64,000 nucleotides of DNA, from NCBI GenBank assembly GCA_016705235.1, contig JADIYP010000002.1, positions 992,001 to 1,056,000 of the forward strand, read 5' to 3'. Origin of the DNA: Candidatus Leptovillus affinis. GTDB lineage: Bacteria; Chloroflexota; Anaerolineae; Promineifilales; Promineifilaceae. The notes under the pieces are model-generated. The model did not search any database. It had not been told where the DNA came from and saw nothing but the letters and a program-made list of their open reading frames with translations. Shown here piece by piece: positions 9,395 to 19,413 of this stretch (position 1 is the first letter of the stretch; every line of letters starts with the position of its first letter). The position numbers and the translations under genes were made by a program.

Positions 9395-9807
9395 GTCGGG
9401 GCATGGTGCGGGGTCAGACGTTGGTCTCACAAGAGAGCGGGAGGCTTTCTCAGATTGCCGTGACTGTCCGTGTGGTCCGGCTCATAGTCGATTGCCTTTC
9501 CCGTTGCTGACCGCTTTGCTTTATCTACGGCCATTTTACACCCGGGACACCTTTGTTTTATCTATATCCTATACAAGCTTGCCGAAGCATCCTCCGAACA
9601 TCCCATTGGCCTGGAGGATTCTAGTTGTAGGGGTTCTTCGCTCCGAAGACTCCGCTCAGAATGACGAGCCAATTGGGGTCAGGTTTCTCTGGCCAAACCC
9701 AAGGGTTTAGTATCCAAATAATCCAAATTTTCAACAGCAAACCCTTGGGGTCTGATCATATGCCTTGCTGGGATAAATTTATTTGAAGCCGTAAAGGAGA
9801 TTGTTGA
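9395..9807. other. Gap between the IS110 flank and the cyclase gene
   Basis: No gene seen. At about 9633-9668 there is a half copy of the CTTCGCTCCGAAGACTCC...CTCAG-ATGAC repeat found as full hairpins at 37921 and 56610. At 9696-9755 the words CCCAAGGGTTT and CAAACCCTTGGG form an inverted repeat. The cyclase SD AAAGGAG is at 9794-9800. Confidence 0.5.
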
Positions 9808-12800
9808 ATGGCCATGCATACCTACATTCCCCAGGATCGATTACGCGCCATAGCATACGGAGAATCGGTGCCCGATCGCACCAGCGGATCAGCCCTCTTC
9901 GCAGACATTTCCGGCTTCACGCCTCTAACAGAGTCTTTGCGGATTTCGCTGGGTCCACGCCAGGGGCTGAAGAGCTTACCCGGCATTTGGACGCAGTCTA
10001 CAGCGCGCTGATTGCGGAAATCGACCGCTTTGGCGGCAGCGTGATCGGCTTTGCGGGTGATGCCGTTACCTGCTGGTTTGATGAAGCTCAGGGCGACGCC
10101 GCGCAGCGTGCCACAGCGTGCGCGTTTGCGCTGCAACAGGCCATGCAGGCATTTTTAGAGATTATCCTGCCGCAAGGCGCGCGAACCGCGTTGACTTTGA
10201 AAGTGGCCATTGCCAGCGGTTCTGCGCGCCGCTTTGAGGTTGGGGATGCCTTGGTCCAGAGGCTGGATGTGCTGGCGGGGGCAACGGTGATGCGCACATC
10301 TACGGCCGAACACCTGGCAGGAAAGGGTGAAATTTTGCTAGACGAATCTACGGTGGATCGATCAGGCTCTGGGTTGACTGTCCGAGAATGGCGGACCGAT
10401 GCCGATAGCCAGGAACGGTTTGCCGTGGCTGAGAAGTATGAAACGGCCGTTTCCCCCTCTCCCCATTTTCCCCTTCCCGCCATCCCACCCGAAACCCTCA
10501 AACCGTGGATACACGCCCCAGTCTACGCCCGCGAGATGTCGCAGCAAGGCCATTTTCTCACCGAGTTCCGGCCGTGCGCCGTGTTATTTGTGCGCTTCAT
10601 GGGCATAGACTATGAAGCTGAGGCTGCCCAGGCACAGTTGGATTCATTTATCCGCCTCATGCAAACCATCACCACGCGCTATAATGGGACACTCCTGCAA
10701 CTGACCATTGGCGATAAAGGCAGTTACGCCTACTTAAACTTTGGCGTCCTGAATGCCCACGAAGATGACGCCCGTCGGGCCGTAAAAGCCGCGTTGGAAC
10801 TGCGCGAAGCCGCCGGGCAGCTACAGGTGCAGGTGGGCCTTTCTTACGGTTTGCTGCGCGTAGGCGCCTATGGCGGCCAAACCCGCCGCACCTTTGGCGC
10901 ATTGGGCGATCATGTCAATCTGGCGGCGCGGTTAATGTCTACGGCCGTTCCCGGCGAAATCCTCCTCAGCGGCCACATCCACAAAGCCACCTCCCGAGAC
11001 TTTGTCTTTGATCCACGCCCGCCCCTGCCCATGAAAGGCAAAGCCGAACCGCTGCCAGTATTCGCCCTGACCGGCGAACGCCAACAGCGCGCCATTCGCC
11101 TCCAGGAACCAACCTATGCCCTGCCCATGGTCGGGCGACAAAACGAGCTGCAAACCATTAGCGGAAAATTGGATTTAACCCTCCAAGGCAATTCCCAGGT
11201 GATTGGCATCGTCGCCGAAGCGGGCATGGGCAAGTCCCGGCTTGTAGCCGAGGTGATCCGCGCCGCGCGCAAAATGGGTTTGCCGGTTATGGCGGCGCGT
11301 GTCAATCCGATGCCATCAACACCCCGTACCAGGCGTGGAAACCTATCTGGTCGGCTTTCTTTGATGTCGATCCACATGCGCCGCTGCGCAAACAAATCCG
11401 TTCACTCGAAAGCGAACTGCAAGACCTCGCCCCCGGACGCGTGGCGGCGTTACCCTTGTTAAGCAGCTTATTAGACATCGAAATTCCTGACAACGAATTC
11501 ACAAAACCGCTCGAACCCAAATATCGCCACAGCGCCTTATTGGCTTTGTTGGAAGATTGTTTGCGCACGGCGGCCAAAGACGAACCCCTGCTCATCGTCA
11601 TCGAAGATTTGCACTGGATTGATGCCCTTTCCCATGATTTGCTAGACGAACTGACGCGAGCCTTAAGCGATAGCCGCCTCTGTTTTGTGCTGGCCTATCG
11701 GCCGCCAAGGTTGGCGCGGCTGGAGGCTCCACGGTTGGAGGCCCGGCCAAATTTTACCAAAATCGAATTATGTGAACTCACCATCGGTGAAGCCGAGCAA
11801 GCGATTCGCGCCAAACTGGCGCAGCTATACCCCGCGCGAAGCGGAGCAGTTCCGCCAATATTGGTGGAAAAGCTCATGGCGCGGGCACAGGGCAACCCCT
11901 TCTTCCTGGAGGAACTGCTCAACTTTTTGCACGATCGCGGACTCGATCCGCGCGCGCCCAACGCCTTAGAAAAAATTGAGCTGCCCAACAGCCTGCATAC
12001 GCTCATCCTCAGCCGCATAGACAAGTTGAGCGAGCGCGAAAAAACCACCTTGCGCGTGGCGAGCATCATCGGCCGTTTATTCCGCGCTGCCTGGCTAACG
12101 GGTTATTACCCTGAATTGGGCGAGATGGTCAGAGTGAAACCCGATCTCGATCAGTTGGCAGAATTGAAATCACCCCGCTCGATACGCCTGAGCCAGAGCT
12201 GGCGTACCTCTTCAAACACATTGTCACCCACGAAGTGACCTATGAAAGCCTCCCCTTTGCCACGCGGGCGCGTCTGCATGAGCAGTTGGCCGGTTATTTG
12301 GAAGGGCAAATTGCCGCCGGGAGGCTGCGCGAAGCGCCTTTGCTGGACACCCTGGTGTTTCATTACCTTTGCAGCGACAACCGCGCCAAACAGCGGGAGT
12401 ATTTGTTCAAGGCAGGGGAATCGGCCCTGGAAATAAGCGCTTTCACAACGGCCGTTGAATACCTGACGCCTCTCATGGATCTATTGCCCATCGGCGACCC
12501 CACCCGCTCTACCGCCGCGCTGCAATTGGCCGAAGCCCATAAACACCTCGGCAATATCTCCGCCGCCCAAGCCGCCATCGAGCAAGCGCAGCTCGCCGCC
12601 ATCACCGATGCCGACTGGGCGGCGGCGCTGGCTGCTCTGGGCGGCATGACCAGTGGGATGGGCGATTACACCGGCGCGCAAGCCATTCTCGAAGAGGCCG
12701 TAGCTCTGGCGCGGGCCAGTGAAAATTCACTAACCTTGTGCCGCGTCCTTTATGCGCTCGGCTCACAATACTGGCGGCTCGGCAAAATGGATCGTGTCCA

Positions 12801-13449
12801 TGCCCTGATGACTGAAAGCTTAACGCTGGCGCGCGCGCTGGGTAACGCGCAGCGCGAACTATATGCACTGAATGCCCTGGCAACGGTGGCCTGGCTGCAG
12901 AACGAAGCCGAAGCCGAACATAACTTCCAGAGCATTTACAGGCAAGCCGTGGCCGTCGGTGACCGTTTGTCGGCGGTGACGGCGCTGAATAACCTGGGTG
13001 TCATGGCCGACGATCGGCAGGATTACCAGGCGGCGCGAGACTATTTCCAGCAGGCGTTGACGCTTGCCCGCGAAATCGGCGCACAAGAAGACATAACGCT
13101 GGGGTTGCTCAATCTGGCGGATGAAGAGATCAAATTAGGGCATCTCGACGCTGCCCGCGCCGGTTCGCGCGAGGGGCTGGCGTTGGCGCTGCGTCTCGGC
13201 GCGCTGCCACGGGTAGTGCAGGTGGTAGTAAATTTTAGCTACCTGGCTTATGCTGAAGGGCAAATCGAGTATGCTCTGGCCTTAAGCGGCCTGGCAAGTC
13301 ATCACCCCGCCTGGGGCAGTGAACACCAGCGCGAGTTGGACGCGGCTCTCGCTCGTTGGGCGCTTGATCCGGCGGTGGTGGCAGCGGGGTTGGCAAAAGG
13401 CGCTGCGCTGGATTGGGACGCGACAATTCAGGCGTTGTTGCAAGAATAA
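9808..13449 (+). pseudogene. Tandem class III adenylyl cyclase-AAA/NTPase-TPR protein, three frameshifts
   Basis: About 1213 residues when repaired, laid out like mammalian soluble adenylyl cyclase. Cyclase domain 1 (residues about 28-200) has both metal aspartates: LFADISGFTPLTE and GFAGDAVTCWF. Domain 2 (about 245-420) lacks the first Asp (CAVLFVRFMGIDY) but keeps GDKGSYAYLNFG and GDHVNLAARLM, with the Asn and Arg of the active site. Then VGRQNEL, Walker A GIVAEAGMGKSRL, Walker B LLIVIEDLHWIDA, and C-terminal TPR helices. Single bases are missing at 9963-9966 (before AEELTRHLD), about 11287 (before YGGACQSDAINTPYQAW) and about 12166 (before EITPLDTPEPELAYL). Likely makes cAMP and/or signals through its ATPase; stimulus unknown. 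Confidence 0.85.
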
Positions 13450-13464
13450 ACAACTGGGGTCCCC

Positions 13465-13716
13465 CAATTCCATCTGGCTCAGGGATATCCAGGCACTCGC
13501 AGTCAGGTAAGTAAATGGCTGCAACATAATCGAACAAAACCATCTCCAATGGGTCTCAAGAAGTATTTGGTCAACTCTCAGCTCAAGAAACTGCGTCAAC
13601 TTAAAACGGAAAGGTCAGCTTGCGATGTTCCAACCATTTTAGAAATGGTGTGGGTGCTAATAAAAGAGCCGGCCAAGCTAACCGGTGATGAAAAAGTCAT
13701 TAGATTCGTGAGATGA
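13465..13716 (+). pseudogene. Transposase relic, probably ISL3-like
   Basis: A stop-free run of 83 codons with no start: QFHLAQGYPGTRSQVSKWLQ, then LKKYLVNSQLKKL and PTILEMVWVLIKEPAKL, ending in TGA at 13714. The GYPGTRSQVSKWL part resembles the second helix-turn-helix of ISL3-family transposases. It begins right after the cyclase stop with no promoter or start, so it is a decayed insert. Family call from a short motif only. The remaining 13717-13800 holds nothing I can name. Confidence 0.45.
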
Positions 13717-13800
13717 GCATAGGGTTTGTCCTGTCCTGCCTATCACAAGTCAACTACCAAAATGTGGCGGCAGGTGATAGCAATGTTTGATTTAAGCCAC

Positions 13801-15114
13801 CTACAGATGTTCTATCTCAATGCCAAACAACTGCGCCAACATCTCGATGTCGGCCAGGTGATGACCGGACATCAACAAGTAATGGTGCGATGAGAGCGTC
13901 TTGAGCATATGACGGCCGTCTGGCACCCGCAGCACGGCCCCATTCAAACAATCAGAATTGGCATACTGCGCATAGCCGGATAGTTCCCCTTCGGTGATCG
14001 TCAATTTGTTCATCGTCGGATGAAGTTTGGCCAACGTCATCGCCCCTTGCGGCAGGCGAGCGTCAATCGCCGTGGCATTCTCATCCACAATGGCCAGCAC
14101 CTTCGAGCGCAGTGTCCACTCCGTGCTAAACGAGGGCGGTACGACCCCCAGATAGCCACAATGGGCCGCCAGAATATGATCGTCAGGATTACCCCCCACT
14201 TCCGGGAAATAGGGGATGCGTTCATGCTTCAGTGCCGCCTGCCCCATCAGAAATGGGTACAAATTGGTCATCATAATGGGCATTCCCAACGACTTGTGCA
14301 GCATATACTTGGTGATCATAGACATGGTATCCGCTTCGCAGCCCCAGATCAGCCCCATCTCCTGATACAACATGCTCCACGCCAGGCAGGGCGTTGTGTC
14401 GGAGAAGTGGGATTCGTTCAGGCAGTTGATGCCTACGCCGCGAATTGCCGGGTCCTCTTGCAGCGCCCGCTTGACTGTCATATAAATTTTGATGGCGCTG
14501 AGTAGCTGGCGATTCTTAATGTCTACCGGCCACTGCCACTCTTGCCAAACCGCTTCCGCTTCGGCATCGGGAACCTGTTGAGCCGCGATCCCCATTTCTT
14601 TAAAACTCTTTTTGACGATGGTCACGCCGAATTTTGTCATCATGCGCTGAGTACATTCATCTTCCCACCAGTAGAAGCGCTTAAAGATGCTGGCCTGGAA
14701 ACCCGCACCGGGGTTGTCCTGATAAACCAGGAATTTGGTGTGCCGCAGTTCGCGCTTCACGCTCAAGGCGCGACAGGCTTTTTTTGTCTGCTCCAGGCTG
14801 TAAGGGGCGATGATATTCAACCCTTCTTCGCGTAGATAGCTGGCAATTTCCCAGTCCCACATCAATACCGTGCCAAACTCGGAAGTGACGGTGAGAATGG
14901 GCAAATCAATTTTGCGGAAATCATCCATACGCCGGTACGCTTCGCCCAACAATTGCGGGAAGATGATAGCTTCCGCCTCGGGCAGGGGTGACCCCAGCGG
15001 CAGCGGAGATAAAATTTCGGCTTCGTCGGCCAGTTGTTCGTGCAAAATTGCCAATTGGGTATCAAATTCGGCGTCACGGCCGTTAAAAAACAAAGGAATT
15101 AATCGCGCTTTCAT
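13801..15114 (-). CDS. L-fucose/L-arabinose isomerase-like protein
   Basis: 437 residues, cytosolic, with GGAG SD upstream of ATG 15114. The fold resembles the FucI/AraA sugar isomerase family: N-terminal MKARLIPLFFNGRDAEFD, central GVGINCLNESHFSDTTPCLAWSM and GCEADTMSMITKYML, and C-terminal YANSDCLNGAVLRVPDG and a His-rich SSHHYLLMSGHH. The Glu and His ligands of the Mn site are plausibly the E of NES/CEAD and the terminal HH. It would interconvert an aldose and ketose. Last gene of the leftward catabolic unit that starts at 23160. Confidence 0.75.
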   Translation of the reverse strand: MKARLIPLFFNGRDAEFDTQLAILHEQLADEAEILSPLPLGSPLPEAEAIIFPQLLGEAYRRMDDFRKIDLPILTVTSEFGTVLMWDWEIASYLREEGLNIIAPYSLEQTKKACRALSVKRELRHTKFLVYQDNPGAGFQASIFKRFYWWEDECTQRMMTKFGVTIVKKSFKEMGIAAQQVPDAEAEAVWQEWQWPVDIKNRQLLSAIKIYMTVKRALQEDPAIRGVGINCLNESHFSDTTPCLAWSMLYQEMGLIWGCEADTMSMITKYMLHKSLGMPIMMTNLYPFLMGQAALKHERIPYFPEVGGNPDDHILAAHCGYLGVVPPSFSTEWTLRSKVLAIVDENATAIDARLPQGAMTLAKLHPTMNKLTITEGELSGYAQYANSDCLNGAVLRVPDGRHMLKTLSSHHYLLMSGHHLADIEMLAQLFGIEIEHL

Positions 15115-15197
15115 GGTTTTTCTCCTTCAAAAAATTGAGGTAAAAAATGGGCTGCTTTAAAACCCACAATGTCCAACTCTTAATCACCATCATCTTC

Positions 15198-16144
15198 TTA
15201 TCGGGTCGTCGCGGCCGCTTCGTCCAGGCGGCGGAATAATTCCGGCGTGATCTCGATATGTAATACCTGACCAACAACCTGTGACCAGCCGTGGACGAAG
15301 TAGACCCAGCCATCCTCTACACGGACATTGCGTGACTCCACCTGTCGCTGCGCCTGATGCATGAAGTCCAATTCGCCGCGGTAGTTGAACTCCCAGGCGA
15401 TGCTGTTCAACGGAAAAAGTCCGTCGTCTGTTATGGGAGATCCCGGCGTATCTTTACCCATGCCGGTGGCGTTAATCACAATGCTGCCTTCCGGTAGAGC
15501 GGCCATCAGCGCGTCGTTTTGCCGTGGGTCGCTGTTGACGAGGTACTCCATATTGATGTCGGTGTCGTATTGGGCAACCATGTGCCGCATGTGGGTTAAC
15601 CGTTCCTCAGAGCGGTTAACCGCGATGAAACGTTCCGGTCGGTCAGCCTTGTCTGGCTTGTGGATGAGGTGCAGCAGGGTTGCCAGCGCTGAACCGCCTG
15701 CCCCCAGGCAGAGGATGTGGCCGCCGGTGCGCGCAAAATAGCCGGGTTCGATGATATGTTCCAGGCTGAGTCCGGCGGTGATGGGGTCCTTGGCGTGACC
15801 TTCCAAACGGCCGTCACGCTTAGAAATACTCGACAATTCCCGTGTCACCTGGGCGTACCGGTCGAAATAATCAAACATGTCTTCGGCAGCAGCAAACAGG
15901 TCCAGCTTATGGGTTGTCACCAGCGCCCCTAGCGAATTGGTGTCGTATTTGATCTGCGCCACCGTCGCCCGATAGGCGGCCGGATCGTCGTGTATTTTGT
16001 GGTCAATGCCTTCCAGCACCACTTCCGGTCTGCCTAAAACCTCCATCCACAGGGGAAAACCTTGTTGATCGACGATTTGCCGGTGGTTACACCCACAAAG
16101 TAAAAAGTGGGCACTTCTTTATGGATAATGGGGTAATCGTTCAT
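15198..16144 (-). pseudogene. Shikimate dehydrogenase-like NAD(P) oxidoreductase, one frameshift
   Basis: About 315 residues when repaired. ATG 16144 (MNDYPIIHKEVPTFYFVGV) has SD AAGGAG and reads to SSINKVFP, then loses frame; one base missing from the run at 16052-16055 restores LWMEVLGRPEVVLEGID to the stop at 15198. Family marks: VTTHKLD (the catalytic Lys position of AroE) and the Rossmann loop GGHILCLGAGGSALATLL. AroE-like paralogues in sugar operons oxidise polyols or quinate-like alcohols; no aro genes are nearby, so a catabolic role is likelier than shikimate synthesis. The 3-residue-scale spacing to the aldolase gene (11 nt) supports one transcript. Confidence 0.75.
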
Positions 16145-16155
16145 ATTTTCACTCC

Positions 16156-16800
16156 TTACCGTCTGGCTGTTTGCACGGCCGTTACAAATTCCTGCGCTAC
16201 GGCCGTTATCTCATCCCACCGCCCTGCCTGCGCCCATTTGGGCGGGCAAAGCTGGCTGCCAGCCCCTACGGCCACCGCTCCGGCGGCGAACCAATCGGCC
16301 ACGTTGTCCTTATCCACACCGCCCGTCGGCATCATCGCCACGTGGGGGAAGGGGCCTTTGAGCGCTTTCATGTAGGCTGGGCCACCCAGTGAGCCGGGAA
16401 ACAGCTTCACCACGTCGCTGCCCAGGTTCACCGAGGCCATTACTTCCGTAGGCGTAAACGCGCCCATCATCACCGGCAAACCGGTTGCTACCATTGCTCT
16501 GGCCAGTACCGCCTCCGTATGCGGGCTAACCAGGAATTGTGCGCCAGCGGCCTGGGCCTCGGCCGCCTGATCCGGTCGGGTCAACGTACCCATGCCCAAC
16601 ACGATGCGGTCGCCAAACTGCCGCTTCAGCTCCGCCACTACCTCAGCTGCGTTAGGCGTGGTGTAGGTAATCTCAATACCCAACACGCCTCCTGCCACCA
16701 ACGCCGCAACCATCTGCACCGTCAGGTCTGCTGATGGGCCGCGCAGCACCGCCAACAAACCCAATTCACGAATTTTCTGTAAGGTGTCTTCTTTACGCAT
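16156..16800 (-). CDS. KDPG/KHG-type aldolase
   Basis: 214 residues. 2-Keto-3-deoxy-6-phosphogluconate aldolase family (class I): GIEITYTTPNA holds the base Glu, VVKLFPGS the Schiff-base Lys, with GMGTLT and MPTGGV as phosphate-binding loops. It would split a 2-keto-3-deoxy sugar acid (phosphate) into pyruvate and an aldehyde. ATG 16800 was chosen because GAGG lies 8 nt before it; the ATG 12 nt upstream contains that SD. In the operon it follows a D-2-hydroxyacid dehydrogenase and a kinase, as in Entner-Doudoroff-like routes. Confidence 0.9.
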   Translation of the reverse strand: MRKEDTLQKIRELGLLAVLRGPSADLTVQMVAALVAGGVLGIEITYTTPNAAEVVAELKRQFGDRIVLGMGTLTRPDQAAEAQAAGAQFLVSPHTEAVLARAMVATGLPVMMGAFTPTEVMASVNLGSDVVKLFPGSLGGPAYMKALKGPFPHVAMMPTGGVDKDNVADWFAAGAVAVGAGSQLCPPKWAQAGRWDEITAVAQEFVTAVQTARR

Positions 16801-16845
16801 TGATTGCCTCAAAACTTTAGCGGTTTGCGCTGCTCCTGTAACAAT

Positions 16846-17811
16846 TTAAACCGGGTACTTGGCTGTCTCGCCGCGCAAGATGGCCAGACAGTCGGCCAGG
16901 GCCATGCGGCCCATGGCATTGGTTGCGCCGTCGCTGTGCGCGCCCATGTGGGGCGTGGGGATGACTTGCGGCAGCGCCAACAGCGGATTATTTGCGCCTG
17001 GCGGCTCTTGCTGGAAAGCGTCCAATGCCGCGCCGGCCACACGGCCGTCTATCAACGCCGCGAGCAACGCTGCCTCGTCTATGAGTTCGCCGCGGGACGT
17101 ATTGATCAGGTAAGCGCCTGGCTTCATTCGTCGCAAGAAGGCGGCGTTTACCATGTGTCGCGTCTCTGGCAGCACCGGCAAATGCAGCGACACCACATCG
17201 GCCACCGCCAGCAGGTCATCCAGCGCAACCAGGGTGATGGCGTGCCGCCGGGCGAAGTCGGTGTCAGCGGCCACGTCATAGGCTACTATGGCACAATCGA
17301 AACCGGCCAATCGTCGCGCCACTTCCTTGCCGATGGCTCCTAATCCAACCAAACCGACTGTTTTGCCCACCAGCGAGACTCCGTTGAGGCGCGGCCAGCT
17401 ACCCAGCCGGGTTTCGCTTGCGGCTTGCTGGATGGGGCGCAGCAGGTTCAACAGCAGGGCGATGGTCAGTTCGGCGACGGAGGCGGAATTGGCTCCTGGC
17501 GTATTGGTGACAACCACGCCCTGCGCCCGCGCCGCTGCCAGGTCTACGTTGTTAATGCCCACGCCATACCGGGCAATGACGCGCAGTTGGGGAGCAGCCA
17601 TGATTGCCGCCGCGTCAATCTCATCCAGACCGGCGATGAAGCCGTCTACGTCGGGCAGCAGTTCTTGTAACTGCGCCGAGGTGAGAGGTTTGCCGCTGGT
17701 GTTGTAGGTGACGCGGGACACGGCCGTTTCCAGTTCTAGTTTCAGGCGTGGATCGGAACGGCCGTAAGAAGTCGCCGTCACCAAAACATGGCAATCGCTC
17801 ACTGGTTTCAT
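16846..17811 (-). CDS. D-2-hydroxyacid dehydrogenase (phosphoglycerate dehydrogenase-like)
   Basis: 321 residues, two-domain NAD-dependent dehydrogenase. NAD loop GLVGLGAIGKEVARR, substrate-binding VIARYGVGINNVD, catalytic Arg in NTSRGELID, Glu in FQQEPPG and His in PTPHMGAH; all four are present. Reduces a 2-keto acid or oxidises a D-2-hydroxyacid. No C-terminal ACT domain, so it is not a regulated serine-pathway SerA. ATG 17811 overlaps the (repaired) stop of the cupin isomerase gene by 4 nt, so the pair is probably coupled. Confidence 0.9.
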   Translation of the reverse strand: MKPVSDCHVLVTATSYGRSDPRLKLELETAVSRVTYNTSGKPLTSAQLQELLPDVDGFIAGLDEIDAAAIMAAPQLRVIARYGVGINNVDLAAARAQGVVVTNTPGANSASVAELTIALLLNLLRPIQQAASETRLGSWPRLNGVSLVGKTVGLVGLGAIGKEVARRLAGFDCAIVAYDVAADTDFARRHAITLVALDDLLAVADVVSLHLPVLPETRHMVNAAFLRRMKPGAYLINTSRGELIDEAALLAALIDGRVAGAALDAFQQEPPGANNPLLALPQVIPTPHMGAHSDGATNAMGRMALADCLAILRGETAKYPV

Positions 17812-18394
17812 GGTCTTGCCGCCCGCCCCCAACGTGGATTGTCTACAATCTCTGGCTGCCCATCCTGGTCCAGCACTAACTTGCGGAACCCCTTTTTTCT
17901 ATCGTGCCATAATCGTGCCCGGCATTGCCCGGATAGATGAAAAAGTGACCAGGTCTTCGTCTGAACTTACGTTCACCGAACGGTGCGCCCAGCGGGGCAG
18001 CACATATAACACCCGACCTGGAAACAGCGCCTCCACCGCCCATTCCCCTTCCGGTGTTTCCATGACCATGAAGCCCCTGCCTTTCAGGCAATAATACACC
18101 TCGCCCGTCTCCAAAACTTCGTGAAAATGGCCTTTTGTCATGTAATACTCGCTGCCTATCTTGCCTGGATGAACGATTGAAATGCCATGCAGCAGCTCTC
18201 CCGGGCAAGGTGGGGCGTTGTAATTCGTACACCTCGTACAAGAGAGGGTCCGCTTCCGCCAGCAAACTGGCATAGGTGTCCTGATCTAGATACTGCCCTT
18301 TCATCGAGCTGAGGCGGCGCTGGATATGGTTGTCATACGTCGAGGGAATAAAATCCGGACTGTCAATCTCAAATGTGAATGGTACTGCTTTCAT
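17808..18394 (-). pseudogene. Cupin-type glucose-6-phosphate isomerase, three frameshifts
   Basis: About 195 residues when repaired, archaeal-type (cupin) GPI. Visible: IPSTYDNHIQRRLSSMKGQY at the N-terminus, metal-ligand motif TKGHFHE with ETGEVYYCLKGRG, ME-TPEGEWAVEALFPG, WAHRSVN with the last His, and YPGNAGHDYGTIEKRG. Repairs needed: one extra base near 18196-18203 (after TLPG), one missing in A5 at 17940-17944 (VTF-FIYPG), one missing at 17889-17892 (KRG-FRKLVL). The repaired C-terminus ends ...PRWGRAARP with TGA at 17808, overlapping the next ATG. It interconverts aldose and ketose phosphates, or here another sugar phosphate. Confidence 0.85.
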
Positions 18395-18464
18395 CTTAAT
18401 CTCCTACCGAGTGGGAACGCGGACGTTGTCAGTTTTTCTGCCACGAGTGTACGTTCCCTGTGTT

Positions 18465-19407
18465 TTATCCTGGGAAAATCGCCAACCTGCGGGCGATATT
18501 GCCTCCCATTAAATCTTGAATGATGGGGGCTGGCACGGCCGTTTCTTCTAGCCGTGCGCTAATGCCGTTGATAAAGGCGGCCAATCCGGGCTGCCCGCCG
18601 TAAGCAGCCCACATATTGCTGTCCGCCATGTCTGTTGCCAGGACAATTTGACTGCCAAGACCGGCGGTTAGCATCTTTTCCAACAACGGCCACACATTGA
18701 TTTCCGGCTTATATTTGGGCCGAAAAAAAAGTATCGTATTCCAGCATTGCCCCAGTTTTTGCCAGCGCTTCGTGAAAGCCAAAATCAGGACGTTTATCCA
18801 CGTGACAGAAAACCAGCCGCTGTGGATCGACTTGATGGTCCACGAAAAATTGCAAGAACTCCTCGACGGCCGTTCCCCGTTCCGTGTGCATTTCAATGGC
18901 GCAGCCGGTCGCCCGGCAGGCCGCCGCCGCCGCTTCGAGCAGATGGCCTGGTGTTTGCTCGAAGCTGGCTTCCCCGGCAATTTTCAGGAAACCAGCGCGT
19001 ACCGGCTTTGAGTCGTTTTTTGTTTCGCGCAGCGCACCTGTTAATTCTTCTACGAATAAATCAGCTGCGGCCTCGGCCGATAGTTGCCAGAGCATGGCAT
19101 GGGGCGGGTAGTAGCGTCGCAAATGGAAGCCGGTACAGGCGATGACATGGACGCCTGTGGCGCGGGAAAGGTTGGCCAGGATACGGCCGTTACGCCCACA
19201 TCCTCCTGGCTGGCAGTCTACCATGGCTCCGCCACCCGCCGCGCGGTAAGCCATCAACTCCTGGCGAATGGCTGATTCGTCGTTCAGCACCGGCGCGGCC
19301 GGATCCGTTCCGGCCGTCGGTTCGATCCACAAATGGTTATGGCCATCGGTAGGCCCTAATGCTTCCGGGGCGACAGGCCCCAGGACGGTTGTGACCAATC
19401 CATCCAT
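18465..19407 (-). pseudogene. Phosphotriesterase-like metal hydrolase (lactonase?), one frameshift
   Basis: About 313 residues when repaired. All amidohydrolase/PTE metal ligands are visible: TDGHNHLW (HxH), FLKIAGEAS (bridging Lys), EMHTERG and VFCHVD (His), LATDMADS (Asp). An extra T in the run of eight at 18723-18730 breaks the frame after EYDTFF; with seven T it continues RPKYKPEINVWPLLEKML to the stop at 18465. PTE-like proteins in sugar operons often hydrolyse sugar lactones or phosphorylated lactones, which would fit next to dehydrogenases that make lactones. Six nt separate it from the alcohol dehydrogenase upstream. Confidence 0.8.
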
Positions 19408-19413
19408 CTTATC

